From positions 25,474 to 89,473 of the forward strand of contig NZ_PDEP01000016.1 of assembly GCF_002554705.1 (NCBI RefSeq): DNA of 64,000 nucleotides, read 5' to 3'. This document shows, piece by piece, positions 41,633 through 51,255 of this stretch; position 1 is the stretch's first letter, and each line of letters opens with the position of its first letter. The notes under the pieces were generated by a model. That model ran no database searches. It had not been told where the DNA came from and saw only the letters and a program-made list of their open reading frames with translations. This stretch comes from Longimonas halophila (GTDB taxonomy: Bacteria; Bacteroidota; Rhodothermia; Rhodothermales; Salinibacteraceae). The position numbers and the translations under genes are program-made.

Positions 41633-43501
41633 ATGACCGAGACGCTCGAAAAAAAGCTCGACCACCTGCCCACCGAGCCGGGGGTGTACAAGCATCTCGA
41701 CGATAGCGGATCGGTGTTGTACGTGGGTAAAGCCAAAAACCTGCGCACCCGCGTGCGGTCGTACTTCCAGCAGGGGCGTAAGCGCTCCGGGCGCATTGAG
41801 GTGATGGTGCAGAAGATCGCCGATGTGGAGGTGATCGTGACTGACACCGAGGTGGAGGCGCTCATCCTCGAAAACAATCTCATCAAAGAGCTGCAGCCGC
41901 GCTACAACGTCAACCTGCGCGACGACAAGACCTACCCGTACATCTGCGTCAAGAACGAGCGCTTCCCGCGCGTCTTCAAAACGCGCTCGGTGCGCAACGA
42001 CGGCTCGAAGTACTTCGGTCCGTACACCGATGTGAAGCAACTCAATCAGATGATGGACGCCATCCGGTCGGTCTTTCAATTGCGCACCTGCAAGCTCGAC
42101 CTGTCGAAAGAAAAGGTTGAAGCTGGCAAGCACGAAGTCTGCCTGCAGTATCACATCGACAACTGCCAGGGCCCGTGCGTGGGCGAGCAGTCGGAGGCCG
42201 ACTATCAGGAGACGATCGACCAGGTGGAGCAGTTGCTGAACGGACACACCAAGGCGCTCACGGCGCATCTGAAAGAGCAGATGGAGGCCGCCTCGGCCAA
42301 CCTCGACTTTGAGGAGGCCGCCCGCCTGCGCGATCAGATTCAAGCGCTGGAGACCTATTCCGAGCAGCAGAAGATCGTCAGTCAAGACTTTGAGGATCGC
42401 GACATCTTCGGGCTGCACGTGGATCGCGAGGAGGGCGTAGGCTGCGGCACGCTCTTTCGTGTGCGGGAGGGCAAGATGATTGGCCGCCGGCACACCTACC
42501 TGCACCAGATTGAGGGCCGCACGGATGAGGAGCTCATGCTCTCGTTCGTAGAAGACTACTACGCATCCGCCCATTTCTACCCGAACGAGGTGCTCCTGGC
42601 GGTCGACCCAAACGACCATCCGACCCAAGACACCGTGCCCCTGGAGGAGCTTCTGCGCCAGGAGAAAGGCCGTCAGGTGCCGATTCGCGTGCCACAGCGT
42701 GGCGACAAGGCCAGTCTGGTGCGTATGGCATGCTCCAACGCCAAGCTCCTCGTAAACGAGTACAAGCTGCAGCGCATGAAGCGGGAGCGCGACCGCATTC
42801 CCGAAGCCGTGAAGCAGCTCGGCGAGGCCCTGCAGATGGACGACCTGCCCAAGCGCATTGACGGGATCGACATCTCGCATCTGGGGGGCACCGAAACCGT
42901 GGCCTCGTGTGTCGTCTTCCTGAACGGCACGCCCCGCAAGAGCGAATACCGTACCTACAAGATCCGCTCCGTCGAAGACGGCACGCCCGACGACTTCAAG
43001 TCCATGCGCGAGGTCGTGCGTCGCCGCTACACACGCATGGCGAATGAAGGCGGCCCGTGGCCCGATCTGCTCGTGGTGGACGGCGGCAAAGGACAGCTCT
43101 CCAGCACCGTAACCGTGCTCAAGGAGCTGGATGTGTACGGCCTATTTCCCGTCATCGGCATCGCCAAGCGGCTGGAAGAAATCTTTCGCCCCGGCGACCC
43201 CGACCCGCTCTACCTGGGTAAAGACCACCCGTCGCTGAAGCTGCTGCAGAACCTGCGCAACGAGGCCCACCGCTTCGCCGTCACGTACCAGCGCAAGCGT
43301 CGCAAGAAGAAGACCCTGCGCTCTGAGCTACTGGACATCCACGGCATCGGCGAAAAGACAGCCCAGACGCTCCTCCGCGAATTCGGCTCGCTCAAACAGG
43401 TTAAACAGGCGGATACCGAGGCGCTCGCCGCAGTGGTGGGCCCCGCCAAAGCCCAAAAGGTGGTTGACTTCTACCGCGAGGGGGAACCGGCAGAGGCGTA
43501 A
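41633..43501 (+). CDS. uvrC: Excinuclease ABC subunit C
   Basis: 622 residues from ATG 41633 (MTETLEKKLDHLPTEPGVYK); an ATG at 41621 would add four residues. Domain order is complete: GIY-YIG nuclease (PGVYKHLDDSGSVLYVGKAK, 3' incision), Cys-rich segment, UVR motif for UvrB (ASANLDFEEAARLRDQIQ, about 225-242), RNase H-like nuclease for the 5' incision (IDGIDISHLGGTETVASCVV, LLVVDGGKGQLSS) and a C-terminal helix-hairpin-helix pair (LLDIHGIGEKTAQTLLREFG). It makes both cuts around bulky DNA lesions in nucleotide excision repair. Transcribed alone. Confidence 0.96.
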   Translation: MTETLEKKLDHLPTEPGVYKHLDDSGSVLYVGKAKNLRTRVRSYFQQGRKRSGRIEVMVQKIADVEVIVTDTEVEALILENNLIKELQPRYNVNLRDDKTYPYICVKNERFPRVFKTRSVRNDGSKYFGPYTDVKQLNQMMDAIRSVFQLRTCKLDLSKEKVEAGKHEVCLQYHIDNCQGPCVGEQSEADYQETIDQVEQLLNGHTKALTAHLKEQMEAASANLDFEEAARLRDQIQALETYSEQQKIVSQDFEDRDIFGLHVDREEGVGCGTLFRVREGKMIGRRHTYLHQIEGRTDEELMLSFVEDYYASAHFYPNEVLLAVDPNDHPTQDTVPLEELLRQEKGRQVPIRVPQRGDKASLVRMACSNAKLLVNEYKLQRMKRERDRIPEAVKQLGEALQMDDLPKRIDGIDISHLGGTETVASCVVFLNGTPRKSEYRTYKIRSVEDGTPDDFKSMREVVRRRYTRMANEGGPWPDLLVVDGGKGQLSSTVTVLKELDVYGLFPVIGIAKRLEEIFRPGDPDPLYLGKDHPSLKLLQNLRNEAHRFAVTYQRKRRKKKTLRSELLDIHGIGEKTAQTLLREFGSLKQVKQADTEALAAVVGPAKAQKVVDFYREGEPAEA

Positions 43502-43751
43502 GAGAGCCCTTCCATTCCGTATCTCAGAGTCGACGTTAACTATGAAGATGGGAGGTGGATGGCACCTACATTCACGGTACATCTACTTGTTTGGGCTAAA
43601 TTGAGACATACCAAGAACCTTTTGACACATATACCAAAGCGGTTAGGGGAATAAATGGCTACTATGGGGATGCGCGAACGGCGACCCTTTGCTTTTCTTT
43701 TGGAGTACGCTGCTACCGCATCGATCTCTGTGCCCTGCATCCCCCTGCCCT

Positions 43752-46700
43752 ATGACTGTTACGTTACAAAACATCTCATCAGTAGCGGACGCCCCTGCCC
43801 AACCCATCGAATCAAGAGGTGGCATGCTCGTCCAGGTGGAGAGCGGGTCGAACTGGATAGGGGTCTTGGGTGTGCTCGTCTTTCTGGCAAGTATGTACAT
43901 CGCCCCCACAACTGCGCAGGCGCAGACCGTCTACCACGTCACCGAAACCGGTAATGCCAGTAACGACGGGTCCTCGTTCGCCGACGGCGATGCGATCTCC
44001 CTGCAAGGCGCACTAAGTGCGGCCGGGGGAAGCGACGAAATCTGGATTGCTGCCGGCACCTACACGCCCAGTAGACGGCTCGATGCGGGGGATGCGCGCA
44101 CCGCAACGTTCGAGATCACCGGTGACCAAGACGGTCTTCAGATCTACGGCGGATTCGACGGCACGGAGACCACCCGAAGCGAGCGCGACCCGAGCGCCAA
44201 TGAAACCATCCTTTCCGGCAATATCAATGGCGACGAAAGTGATGACTCAGGCAACGCGTACCACGTCCTTGTTTTTAACGGGGGTGGCTCTGAGACGAGA
44301 GGCATCGGCAACGACATCGCAAACAACATCACAGGCGCTACGGTGCTGGATGGGGTGACGGTTGCTGGGGGAAATGCCAACGGGCCCTCTACCACGGATG
44401 GGGCGGGCGGCGGTCTCTACTGCGACGGGACAGGAACCGACAATGTATGCAGCCCCACACTCACAGAGCTTATCTTCACCGGCAATGCTGCAATCCCAAA
44501 CTACACCTCTGGAGGCGGTGCGATCTACAACGATGCCCAAGACAGTGGCACGAGCAGTCCATAGATTATGAATAGCGTGTTCACAGGCAACTCTGTAGAT
44601 GGCTCTGGCGGCGGTGCGATCTACAACAATGCTACGGGCGGTCAAAGCAGCCCGGTGATCACCAATTCCATCTTTGCTGATAACTCTGTAAACGGCTCTG
44701 GCGGTGCGATTTACAACGATGGCAGCAGCCTGCAGATCAGAAATGCGGTCTTCAGGGGGAATACCGCAAGTAGCGTCGGTGGCGCAATCTTCAGCACTCC
44801 CGGGCCCAGCCTGCAGATTGTTGGTGCCACCTTCACGGGTAACTCGGCAGACAGGGGCGGCGCACTCTATAGTCAAATGATCAGCGTGGAGATCGCGAAC
44901 ACTATTCTATGGGGCAACACGGCCTCCAGTAACGGCAACGAGATCTTCAACGAAGCCCTTACTCTCACGCTGGCCCACACGCTGATCGAGGAAGGGATCG
45001 CTGGGATCGTTGGATTTGGTTCTTCGATCAACGATGAAGGCGGGAATCTCGATACGGATCCGCTCTTTGCAGATGCCGACCGTCCAGCCGGAGGCGACGG
45101 CATCTTGGGCACTGCCGACGATGGGCTTCGCCTGCGGCAAGGCAGTCCCGCACTCAACGCTGGCAACAACACCGCCATTCCTGCAGGCATCGATACCGAC
45201 ATACTGGGCGAAGCCCGCATTCAGGACGGGACGGTTAGCCTTGGCGCCTATGAGCGTGTGTTCATCGCGGAGGCCCGCCTCCAACTGGTGGCCCGGCCAG
45301 CTGCAGAAACAGGCACGATCCAGCTTATCAATCTTGGGAATGTCGGCGTGAACGATGCGGAGGTCGACCTCGGGCTGCCCGCGGACGTCTCGGCACCTGA
45401 TGCTATTGGCGATGGCAGCGTGAGCAGCAGCACCTGGACGGTCAATGTCCCGGCAGGCGAGACCGCCACCGTGCAGATTGCCTCCGAGCGGGGCGCCTCC
45501 GCCGATCCCGGCTTACTCGAACTAACCGCCACGCTTGGCACCGATAGCTATACGATTGATGGCGGTGGTGCGGATGCCACCGACCCCGACGATGCCACGT
45601 CCAACTGGGTCTTGCTCGAAGCGCCGTACGGCTCCGGCACCGCCCTTGCCTTCGACGGCACCGATGACGGGGCCACAGCCGAGGCCCATCCCGACCTCTC
45701 CGGCAACGCGCCGTGGACGATTGCCTTCTGGGCGAAGGTTGATGGCAGCGCCTCAGGCGCAGATCGCCAGGGCTGGTACCTCTGGAAAGGCCCGGCCTCG
45801 CAGTCGGAGAATCGCCTGCTCGCAATTGGCGTGACGGATGGCGCCGTGGAGGTGGCGCACTGGGCCAACGATAACACGTACGGCGCCGACGTGGCATTTG
45901 ACACGTGGCAGCATGTGGCCGTGACCTACGACGGCAACGGCACCCAGCAGGTCTACCTCGATGGGGTGCTGCAAGATGAACGTACGGACATAGGCACACT
46001 CAACATCAACGAGGAGGCATGGTCCGTTGCGCAGCGGCCCGATGGCAGCGACCGGCTTCAGGTGGAGCTCGACGAGCTGCGGATGTGGACCGAGGCGCGC
46101 ACCGAAGCCGACATTCAGGAAGCAATGCACCAGACGATTCCGTCGGATACGCCAGAACTGGTCGCTTCGTATCGCTTCGATGCCGCACAGGCGGATCAGC
46201 GCTTCGACGCAGATCACGATGGCACCACGGCGTATGATCTGACCGGCGGACGCGACGCCACATTTGAAGGCGATCCGCAGTGGACCGCCAGCGGCGCGCC
46301 GCTCGGGCAAGAAAGTGTGATAGTCGCTCCAGAAACGGAAGCAACCATTGGAGCCGACGGCCAAGCGCTCACGGCTACGGTGACCAGCACCACCGGGCGC
46401 TTCACCCTCTACCGCTACGGCGATGCCACCGCCGATGTGTTTGATGGGGACGCCTTGCCGCAAGGAGAAACCCAGCGAACGAACCTCGTGTGGGGGGCGG
46501 TGCCGGGCAATACAGCGACAGCAGACTTGACCCTCAGCTATGGCGACGTGACGGTGCCGAATCCCAGTGCCGTGGGCCTCGCGGAGCGTCCGGGTCCAGC
46601 CCAAACGTGGACAGCCCGCGCAGAAGAACCCGCCAGCGAGACGTTCACGCTTGACGGGCAAACGGATTCCCAAGAGGTTGCGCTCTACGACAACGGGCCG

Positions 46701-49202
46701 AGCATCCTGTACGTGGATGCCGCGGCCTCGGGCACTGGCACCGGCGCCTCGTGGAGCGATGCGTTCACTGACCTGGAAGATGCGCTGAGCGCAGCTCTCA
46801 GCAGTGACGTGATCGTCATCGCAGCAGGCACCTATACGCCCAGCCGCGAGCTTAACGCCGGAGAGGCACGTACAGCTACCTTTGAGGTGACCGGCACCCA
46901 AGACGGCCTTCGGATCTACGGGGGCTGGAGCGGAAGCGAAACGTTTACCGACGTGTCGGAGGTGGACGCGGCGCTGGACAGTCGCGACCTGGGTGCCAAC
47001 GAAACCATTCTCTCCGGCAACATCAACGGCGACGAAAGTGACGACTCCGGCAACGCCTACCACGTGCTCGTCTTCAATGGGGGCAATGGCATTGGTGCAA
47101 GCAGTCCCGAAAACATCACGCCGGGCACGGTGCTGGATGGCCTCACCATTACCGGAGGGAATGCCAATGGCGGCTTTTCCAATTCCACTAATGCAGGAGG
47201 AGGGTTGTACTGCGACGGCGACAGTAGCGGCAATGCATGTAGCCCGTCGCTGACCGGGCTTACCTTCACCGGCAACTCCGCAGACTTCGGCGGGGCGATC
47301 TACAACAGTAGCATCAATGGCGGCACGAGCAGCCCACAGGTTACGAACGCGATCTTCACCGGCAACTCGGCAAACTTCGGCGGGGCAATCTACAACGGCG
47401 GCTTTAACAATGGCACGAGCAGTCCGCAAATTACCAGCGCGACCTTCACCGGCAACTCCGCCAGCAGTAGGGGCGGGGCGCTCTACAACAATGGCTCTTT
47501 CAACGGCACGAGCAGCCCACAGATTACCAGCGCGACGTTCACCGGCAACTCCGCCAGCAGCGGCGGGGCGCTCTATTTCCGTGGCGATGGCGGCACGATC
47601 GCTGCGCAGATTATAAACAGTGTATTTGCCAGCAACGGCGCCGATCACATCGGCTTCGAAGACGGCAACGCCGGCGGGCAGCCTCGCTTTGTAAGCTCTA
47701 CCTTCACCGGCGCCACCGATTTCGCCTTCGACGTGCGATTCTATGACAGCGGGCAGACCCCCCTGGAGGTCGTAGGCTCCGTGCTGTGGGATAACGGCCC
47801 AGGCGGCATTGCAGGTACAAGCGCATCCGTCACCGACCCGGACGCGGCGGTAGCAGTGACGTTTTCCATCGTCGAAGAAGCGCGCTACGCCGCAGGCAGC
47901 GGCGACGCCAACGCGGGCCTGGGCAATATCAACCAGGATCCCCTGTTTGTGGATGCGAGCACCCCGGCCGGGCTCGACGGCGTATTTGGCACCCCCGACG
48001 ACGGGCTGCGCCTTGCAGGCGGCTCCCCGGCGATTGCGCGCGGCACGTTCGCGCCGTTTGAATCCGGTGGCATTGCCGAAGACGTGACCACCGACCTTGC
48101 AGGCAAAGACCGTATCTTCGGCGCGCGCCCGGATCTGGGCGCCTTCACGTTCGACGACATCGCAACCACAAGTAGCGACATCGCCGACGCTGCCGGACTG
48201 CTCGGCTACCTGGCCCCGACCGGATTCGATGGGCTTGTGCTCCTGCGCGACAACACCGCAGCCAATGGCGGACTCACGCTCACCCGCACGGGCGAGGCTC
48301 CGGATGACCCCAGTGGCGAGTTGCCCGGCAACGTGGCCCCGTTCACCTGGACGGTCACCTCCAGTCTGGGCACCGCCCCCCGCTACGACCTTCTGCTCTC
48401 CACCGAGGATCTGGGCGGCATCAGCGACTTCAGCGCGCTCATGCTCTACAAGTCCGACGACGGCGGGCAGACGTGGGACGCCGTCGATACGTTCAGCGGC
48501 GCGAGCCTGGTGCTCGATGAAGACCGCGCCCTCGTGGCGGTGCAGGACCTCGTGGGCTTTAGCCAGTTCGCGATCGGAAGCACCGACCCCACCAACCCGC
48601 TTCCGGTGGAGCTGGCCGGATTTGAGGCGCAGCGCTCCGGCACCGAATCGGTCACCGTGCAGTGGCAGACGCTTTCGGAGACCGGCAACGCGGGCTTTGA
48701 AGTGCAGCGCGCTGCCGCATCCGTAGAGACGTCCCACTGGGGCGTCTCTACAACAGGCGAATCCTGGCAGACGATTGCGCATCTGGACGGCGCAGGCACC
48801 ACCGACACCCCGCAATCCTACCGGTTCGAGGATACGCAGCTGCCCTATGCCGCCGACAGCCTCTCGTATCGCCTGCGCCAGATTGACACGGGCGGCACGG
48901 AAGCGTTTAGCGAGGCGATAACCATTGCGCGTCTGGTACAGGCTGCGGAACTGTTGCCGACGTATCCGAACCCGGCGCGTGGATCGGCCACCGTGCGCTT
49001 TGCCGTACCGGAGCGGCAGGACGTGCGCATCGACCTGTATGACATGCTGGGGCGGCGCATCCGCACGGTGGTGGATACGAATGCGGAGGGCCGCGCCGAA
49101 GCGCAGCTCGACGTGAGTGGACTCGCCAGCGGTACGTACTTCCTGCGTATGCACACCGATGCCGGACCTGTCGACACGCAGCGCGTGACGGTCGTGCGAT
49201 AG
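43752..49202 (+). pseudogene. Giant secreted beta-helix/LamG protein gene interrupted by an in-frame amber codon
   Basis: Reading from ATG 43752 (or 43824, nearer the signal peptide) the frame runs to 49202 with one internal stop, TAG at 44562-44564. Context is AGC AGT CCA TAG ATT; the protein's own repeats read SSPQVTN and SSPQITS at the same place, so CAG became TAG by one C-to-T change. The frame is otherwise open for 1816 codons. Architecture: signal peptide (LGVLVFLASMYIAPTTAQAQ), first beta-helix module (AAGTYTPSRRLDAGDARTAT to the stop and beyond), a LamG-like domain (about 45650-46250), a second beta-helix module closely resembling the first, then LPVELAGF, SETGNAGFEV, TYPNPARG and TQRVTVVR of the C-terminal sorting domain. 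Downstream of the stop, an ATG at 44568 could restart translation but would lack a signal peptide. Sequencing error or suppression cannot be excluded. Confidence 0.8.
47262..47580 (+). repeat. In-gene tandem repeat, 3.5 units of 90-93 bp
   Basis: Units start at 47262, 47352, 47442 and 47535 (last partial). Each encodes TFTGNSA..GGAIYN..GTSSPQITSA, one turn or two of the beta-helix. The high DNA similarity between units makes copy-number change by slippage likely. Confidence 0.8.
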
Positions 49203-49298
49203 CCCAACCTGGCCCTCAGACGAGTATCAGCGTACCGTGGAAATGCGTTTCGCATGCCATGGTATCCTGACATCCACAGGGAGATACGGCAGCAGATG

Positions 49299-49327
49299 CC
49301 CTTGCAGGGTGCGCATTCCTGCAAGGG
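49299..49327 (+). terminator. Possible terminator after the giant secreted protein gene
   Basis: CCCTTGCAGG (49299-49308) and CCTGCAAGGG (49318-49327) form a perfect 10-bp stem with a 9-nt loop, followed by TGTTTGC. It is 97 bp beyond the stop codon. Confidence 0.55.
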
Positions 49328-49486
49328 TGTTTGCATTGTGGAAGCTCTCGTAAGAAAGTTGCTGACATAGGATGTTGCAGCTCCGCCTGCATCACCAAGC
49401 GGTAGCGATTGGGGGGCATCGTTCCGTATGCTGTGTGCTGTGCATTCCTGTTACGCGTCCTTGTCACGCATCTGCCCCACCTGCTC

Positions 49487-50458
49487 ATGCTCAACTACAT
49501 CTGGGCCGGGCTGATCATTTTCAGCCTGGTGTTTGCCCTTTCGACCGACGTGCAGGAGCTGTCGTCGGATCGCTATCGCAACGGTGATGCCCTGCCTGTC
49601 ACCGTGTCCTTTCCAGAGGAGTACGACGCGGACGCCCGCCGTCAGCCGGTAACGGTGGAGCTTGATACCACGGCGTTTCAGGCGTTCTATCCGGATGCGA
49701 CGACGCCCGACCCGCGCTACGAGGGACAGCTCGTGCAAACCCAAGATGGCAATCAGATCGTGTTTGGAAGTGGTACGGAGCTGCCGCAGCCGTGGCAGGA
49801 CATGCGCGACTTCTACGGCGATGAAACCAGCGATCCGATTCGCGCTGAGGCCCAGCTCGACGCGGTAACGGGAACCGTTGCACAGGCGCGTCTCACGTTT
49901 GAGCCGGTTCATTTTCGCAAGCTGAACGACATTGCCGCGGCGGCGCTCAACTTCGCCGAGACCGCAGCCTCGCTGGCGCTGGGACTCATTGGCGTGCTGG
50001 CGCTGGTACTGGGCCTCCTTAAGATTGGCGAGGAGGGCGGACTCATCCACTCGCTTACGCGCTTCGTGCAGCCGGTGCTGCGCCCGCTCTTTCCGGAGCT
50101 GCCGAAAGATCACCCGGCCATGGGCACCATTGCCCTGAATCTGCTGGCGAATGTATTTGGGCTCGGCAACGCAGCCACCCCGCTGGGTATCAAGGCGATG
50201 GAGGACCTGCAGAAAGAGAACCCATCGGAGGAAACCGCGACCAACGCGATGGTGATGCTACTGGCGCTGAACACGTCGAGCGTGCAACTGGTGCCGCCGG
50301 TGCTACTCATCGCCATTATGGGCCTGCAAGTGAACGAGCTGGTATTCTCGATTGCGTTGGCTACGGCTTGCACCACCGTGGCGGGCATTGCGGGTGCGGT
50401 GTTCTTGAGTCGCATGAAACGCTTTGCCGACTCCAATCCGATGAACGACTCCTCATAG
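49487..50458 (+). CDS. SpmA-like nucleoside-recognition (Gate) domain membrane protein with inserted soluble domain
   Basis: 323 residues from ATG 49487 (MLNYIWAGLIIFSLVFALST), the normal SpmA start. After the first membrane helix comes an insert of about 110 residues (VTVSFPEEYDADARRQPVTV to GTVAQARLTFEPVHFRKLND), then the conserved SpmA part: AALNFAETAASLALGLIGVL, FPELPKDHPAMGTIALNLLA, FGLGNAATPLGIKAMEDLQK, and LNTSSVQLVPPVLLIAI. Gate-domain proteins are membrane proteins of poorly known function; spmA/B were named for spore core dehydration in Bacillus, yet occur in many non-spore-formers. spmB follows after 50 bp. Confidence 0.85.
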   Translation: MLNYIWAGLIIFSLVFALSTDVQELSSDRYRNGDALPVTVSFPEEYDADARRQPVTVELDTTAFQAFYPDATTPDPRYEGQLVQTQDGNQIVFGSGTELPQPWQDMRDFYGDETSDPIRAEAQLDAVTGTVAQARLTFEPVHFRKLNDIAAAALNFAETAASLALGLIGVLALVLGLLKIGEEGGLIHSLTRFVQPVLRPLFPELPKDHPAMGTIALNLLANVFGLGNAATPLGIKAMEDLQKENPSEETATNAMVMLLALNTSSVQLVPPVLLIAIMGLQVNELVFSIALATACTTVAGIAGAVFLSRMKRFADSNPMNDSS

Positions 50459-50508
50459 AGAAAATCCGCTCTGCATCCTCCTGTTTTATAACGTAATAGC
50501 AACATCTC

Positions 50509-51057
50509 ATGCTTGAGACGATTCGCAGCATTGTTAGCATCCTTTCGTATTTTGTGCTTCCGGCGATTCTGGTCGGCTTCCCGCTGTACGGCCTGATTAA
50601 GGGCGTACGGGTCTACGAGGTGTTTGTAGAGGGCGCCAAGGAAGGCTTCGAGATCGCGGTCATGATTATCCCCTACCTGGTGGCCATCCTGTTTGCCATT
50701 GGTATGTTTCGGGCGTCGGGGGCGATGGACTTTCTGGTGGATACGCTTGACCCGGTGCTCGGATGGTTCGGCATTCCGGCCGAAGTGCTGCCGATGGCGA
50801 TTATGCGACCGCTTACGGGATCCGGGTCGGCGGCGCTTGTGGCGGATATGGTGGCGCAGTACGGCGAGGATGCGCTCATCGTGAAGATGGTGGCCACCAT
50901 GTTTGGATCGACGGAAACCACATTCTACGTGATTGCGGTGTACTTCGGGGCCGTCAACATCCGCAAGACGCGGCACGCGGTGCCCGCGGGCCTGTTTGCT
51001 GATGGCGTGGGCGTCATTGCTTCCGTGTACGCGGTGCGCTTGCTCTTTGGGGGATGA
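50509..51057 (+). CDS. SpmB-like nucleoside-recognition (Gate) domain membrane protein
   Basis: 182 residues. Start MLETIRSIVSILSYFVLPAI, then the conserved blocks EGAKEGFEIAVMIIPYLVAI, MFRASGAMDFLVDTLDPVLG, PMAIMRPLTGSGSAALVADM and STETTFYVIAVYFGAVNIRK, all characteristic of SpmB. Four to five membrane helices. It pairs with the preceding spmA-like gene; the two products presumably form one complex. No transport substrate is established for the family. Two palindromic repeats (R3, R4) follow its stop. Confidence 0.88.
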   Translation: MLETIRSIVSILSYFVLPAILVGFPLYGLIKGVRVYEVFVEGAKEGFEIAVMIIPYLVAILFAIGMFRASGAMDFLVDTLDPVLGWFGIPAEVLPMAIMRPLTGSGSAALVADMVAQYGEDALIVKMVATMFGSTETTFYVIAVYFGAVNIRKTRHAVPAGLFADGVGVIASVYAVRLLFGG

Positions 51058-51080
51058 TGCATGTTGGCGCCACACCGCGC

Positions 51081-51108
51081 GTAGGCACACGGCGCGCCGT
51101 GTGCCTAC
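51081..51108. repeat. R3 perfect palindrome, copy 2
   Basis: GTAGGCACACGGCG/CGCCGTGTGCCTAC, perfect over 28 nt. It differs from the copy at 6564 by compensatory changes in both arms (GGGAC/GTCCC to GGCAC/GTGCC), so symmetry is kept. Confidence 0.85.
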
Positions 51109-51131
51109 ATACGGGGACAACATCCAGCCTG

Positions 51132-51155
51132 GGTTGAACGGTCCTCCGTTCAACC
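51132..51155. repeat. R4 tetraloop palindrome, copy 2
   Basis: GGTTGAACGG, loop TCCT, CCGTTCAACC: perfect 10-bp stem. Shares the GAACGG-N4-CCGTTC core with 14046-14069, with compensatory outer pairs. Confidence 0.8.
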
Positions 51156-51187
51156 ACGCATCCGCAAATAAACACATCCCACCAAAC

Positions 51188-51226
51188 AAAAAAGCGCCCC
51201 TCCGGCCCAGAAGGCCCGAGGGGCGC
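51188..51226 (-). terminator. Rho-independent terminator of the zinc metalloprotease gene
   Basis: On the minus strand GCGCCCCTCGGGCC and GGCCGGAGGGGCGC form a strong stem (one C-C mismatch) followed by TTTTTTG. It lies 30 bp beyond the stop at 51256. Confidence 0.9.
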
Positions 51227-51255
51227 GTGCTATATGCAGCACACACGACGCGGTG

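Noticed and set aside
41615..42880. 421-codon minus-strand frame inside uvrC
   Set aside because: All UvrC domains are present on the plus strand; the antisense frame is a by-product of codon bias.
47262..47580. Possible CRISPR-like array (regularly spaced similar 90-bp units)
   Set aside because: The units are in-frame coding repeats of a beta-helix protein with no short identical repeat/unique spacer pattern.
45753..49154. Very long open frame on the minus strand opposite the giant secreted protein
   Set aside because: It is antisense to a well-supported coding frame with signal peptide, LamG, beta-helix and sorting domains; the translation is Arg/His/Gly-rich with no family features. GC-rich codon structure keeps the opposite frame open.
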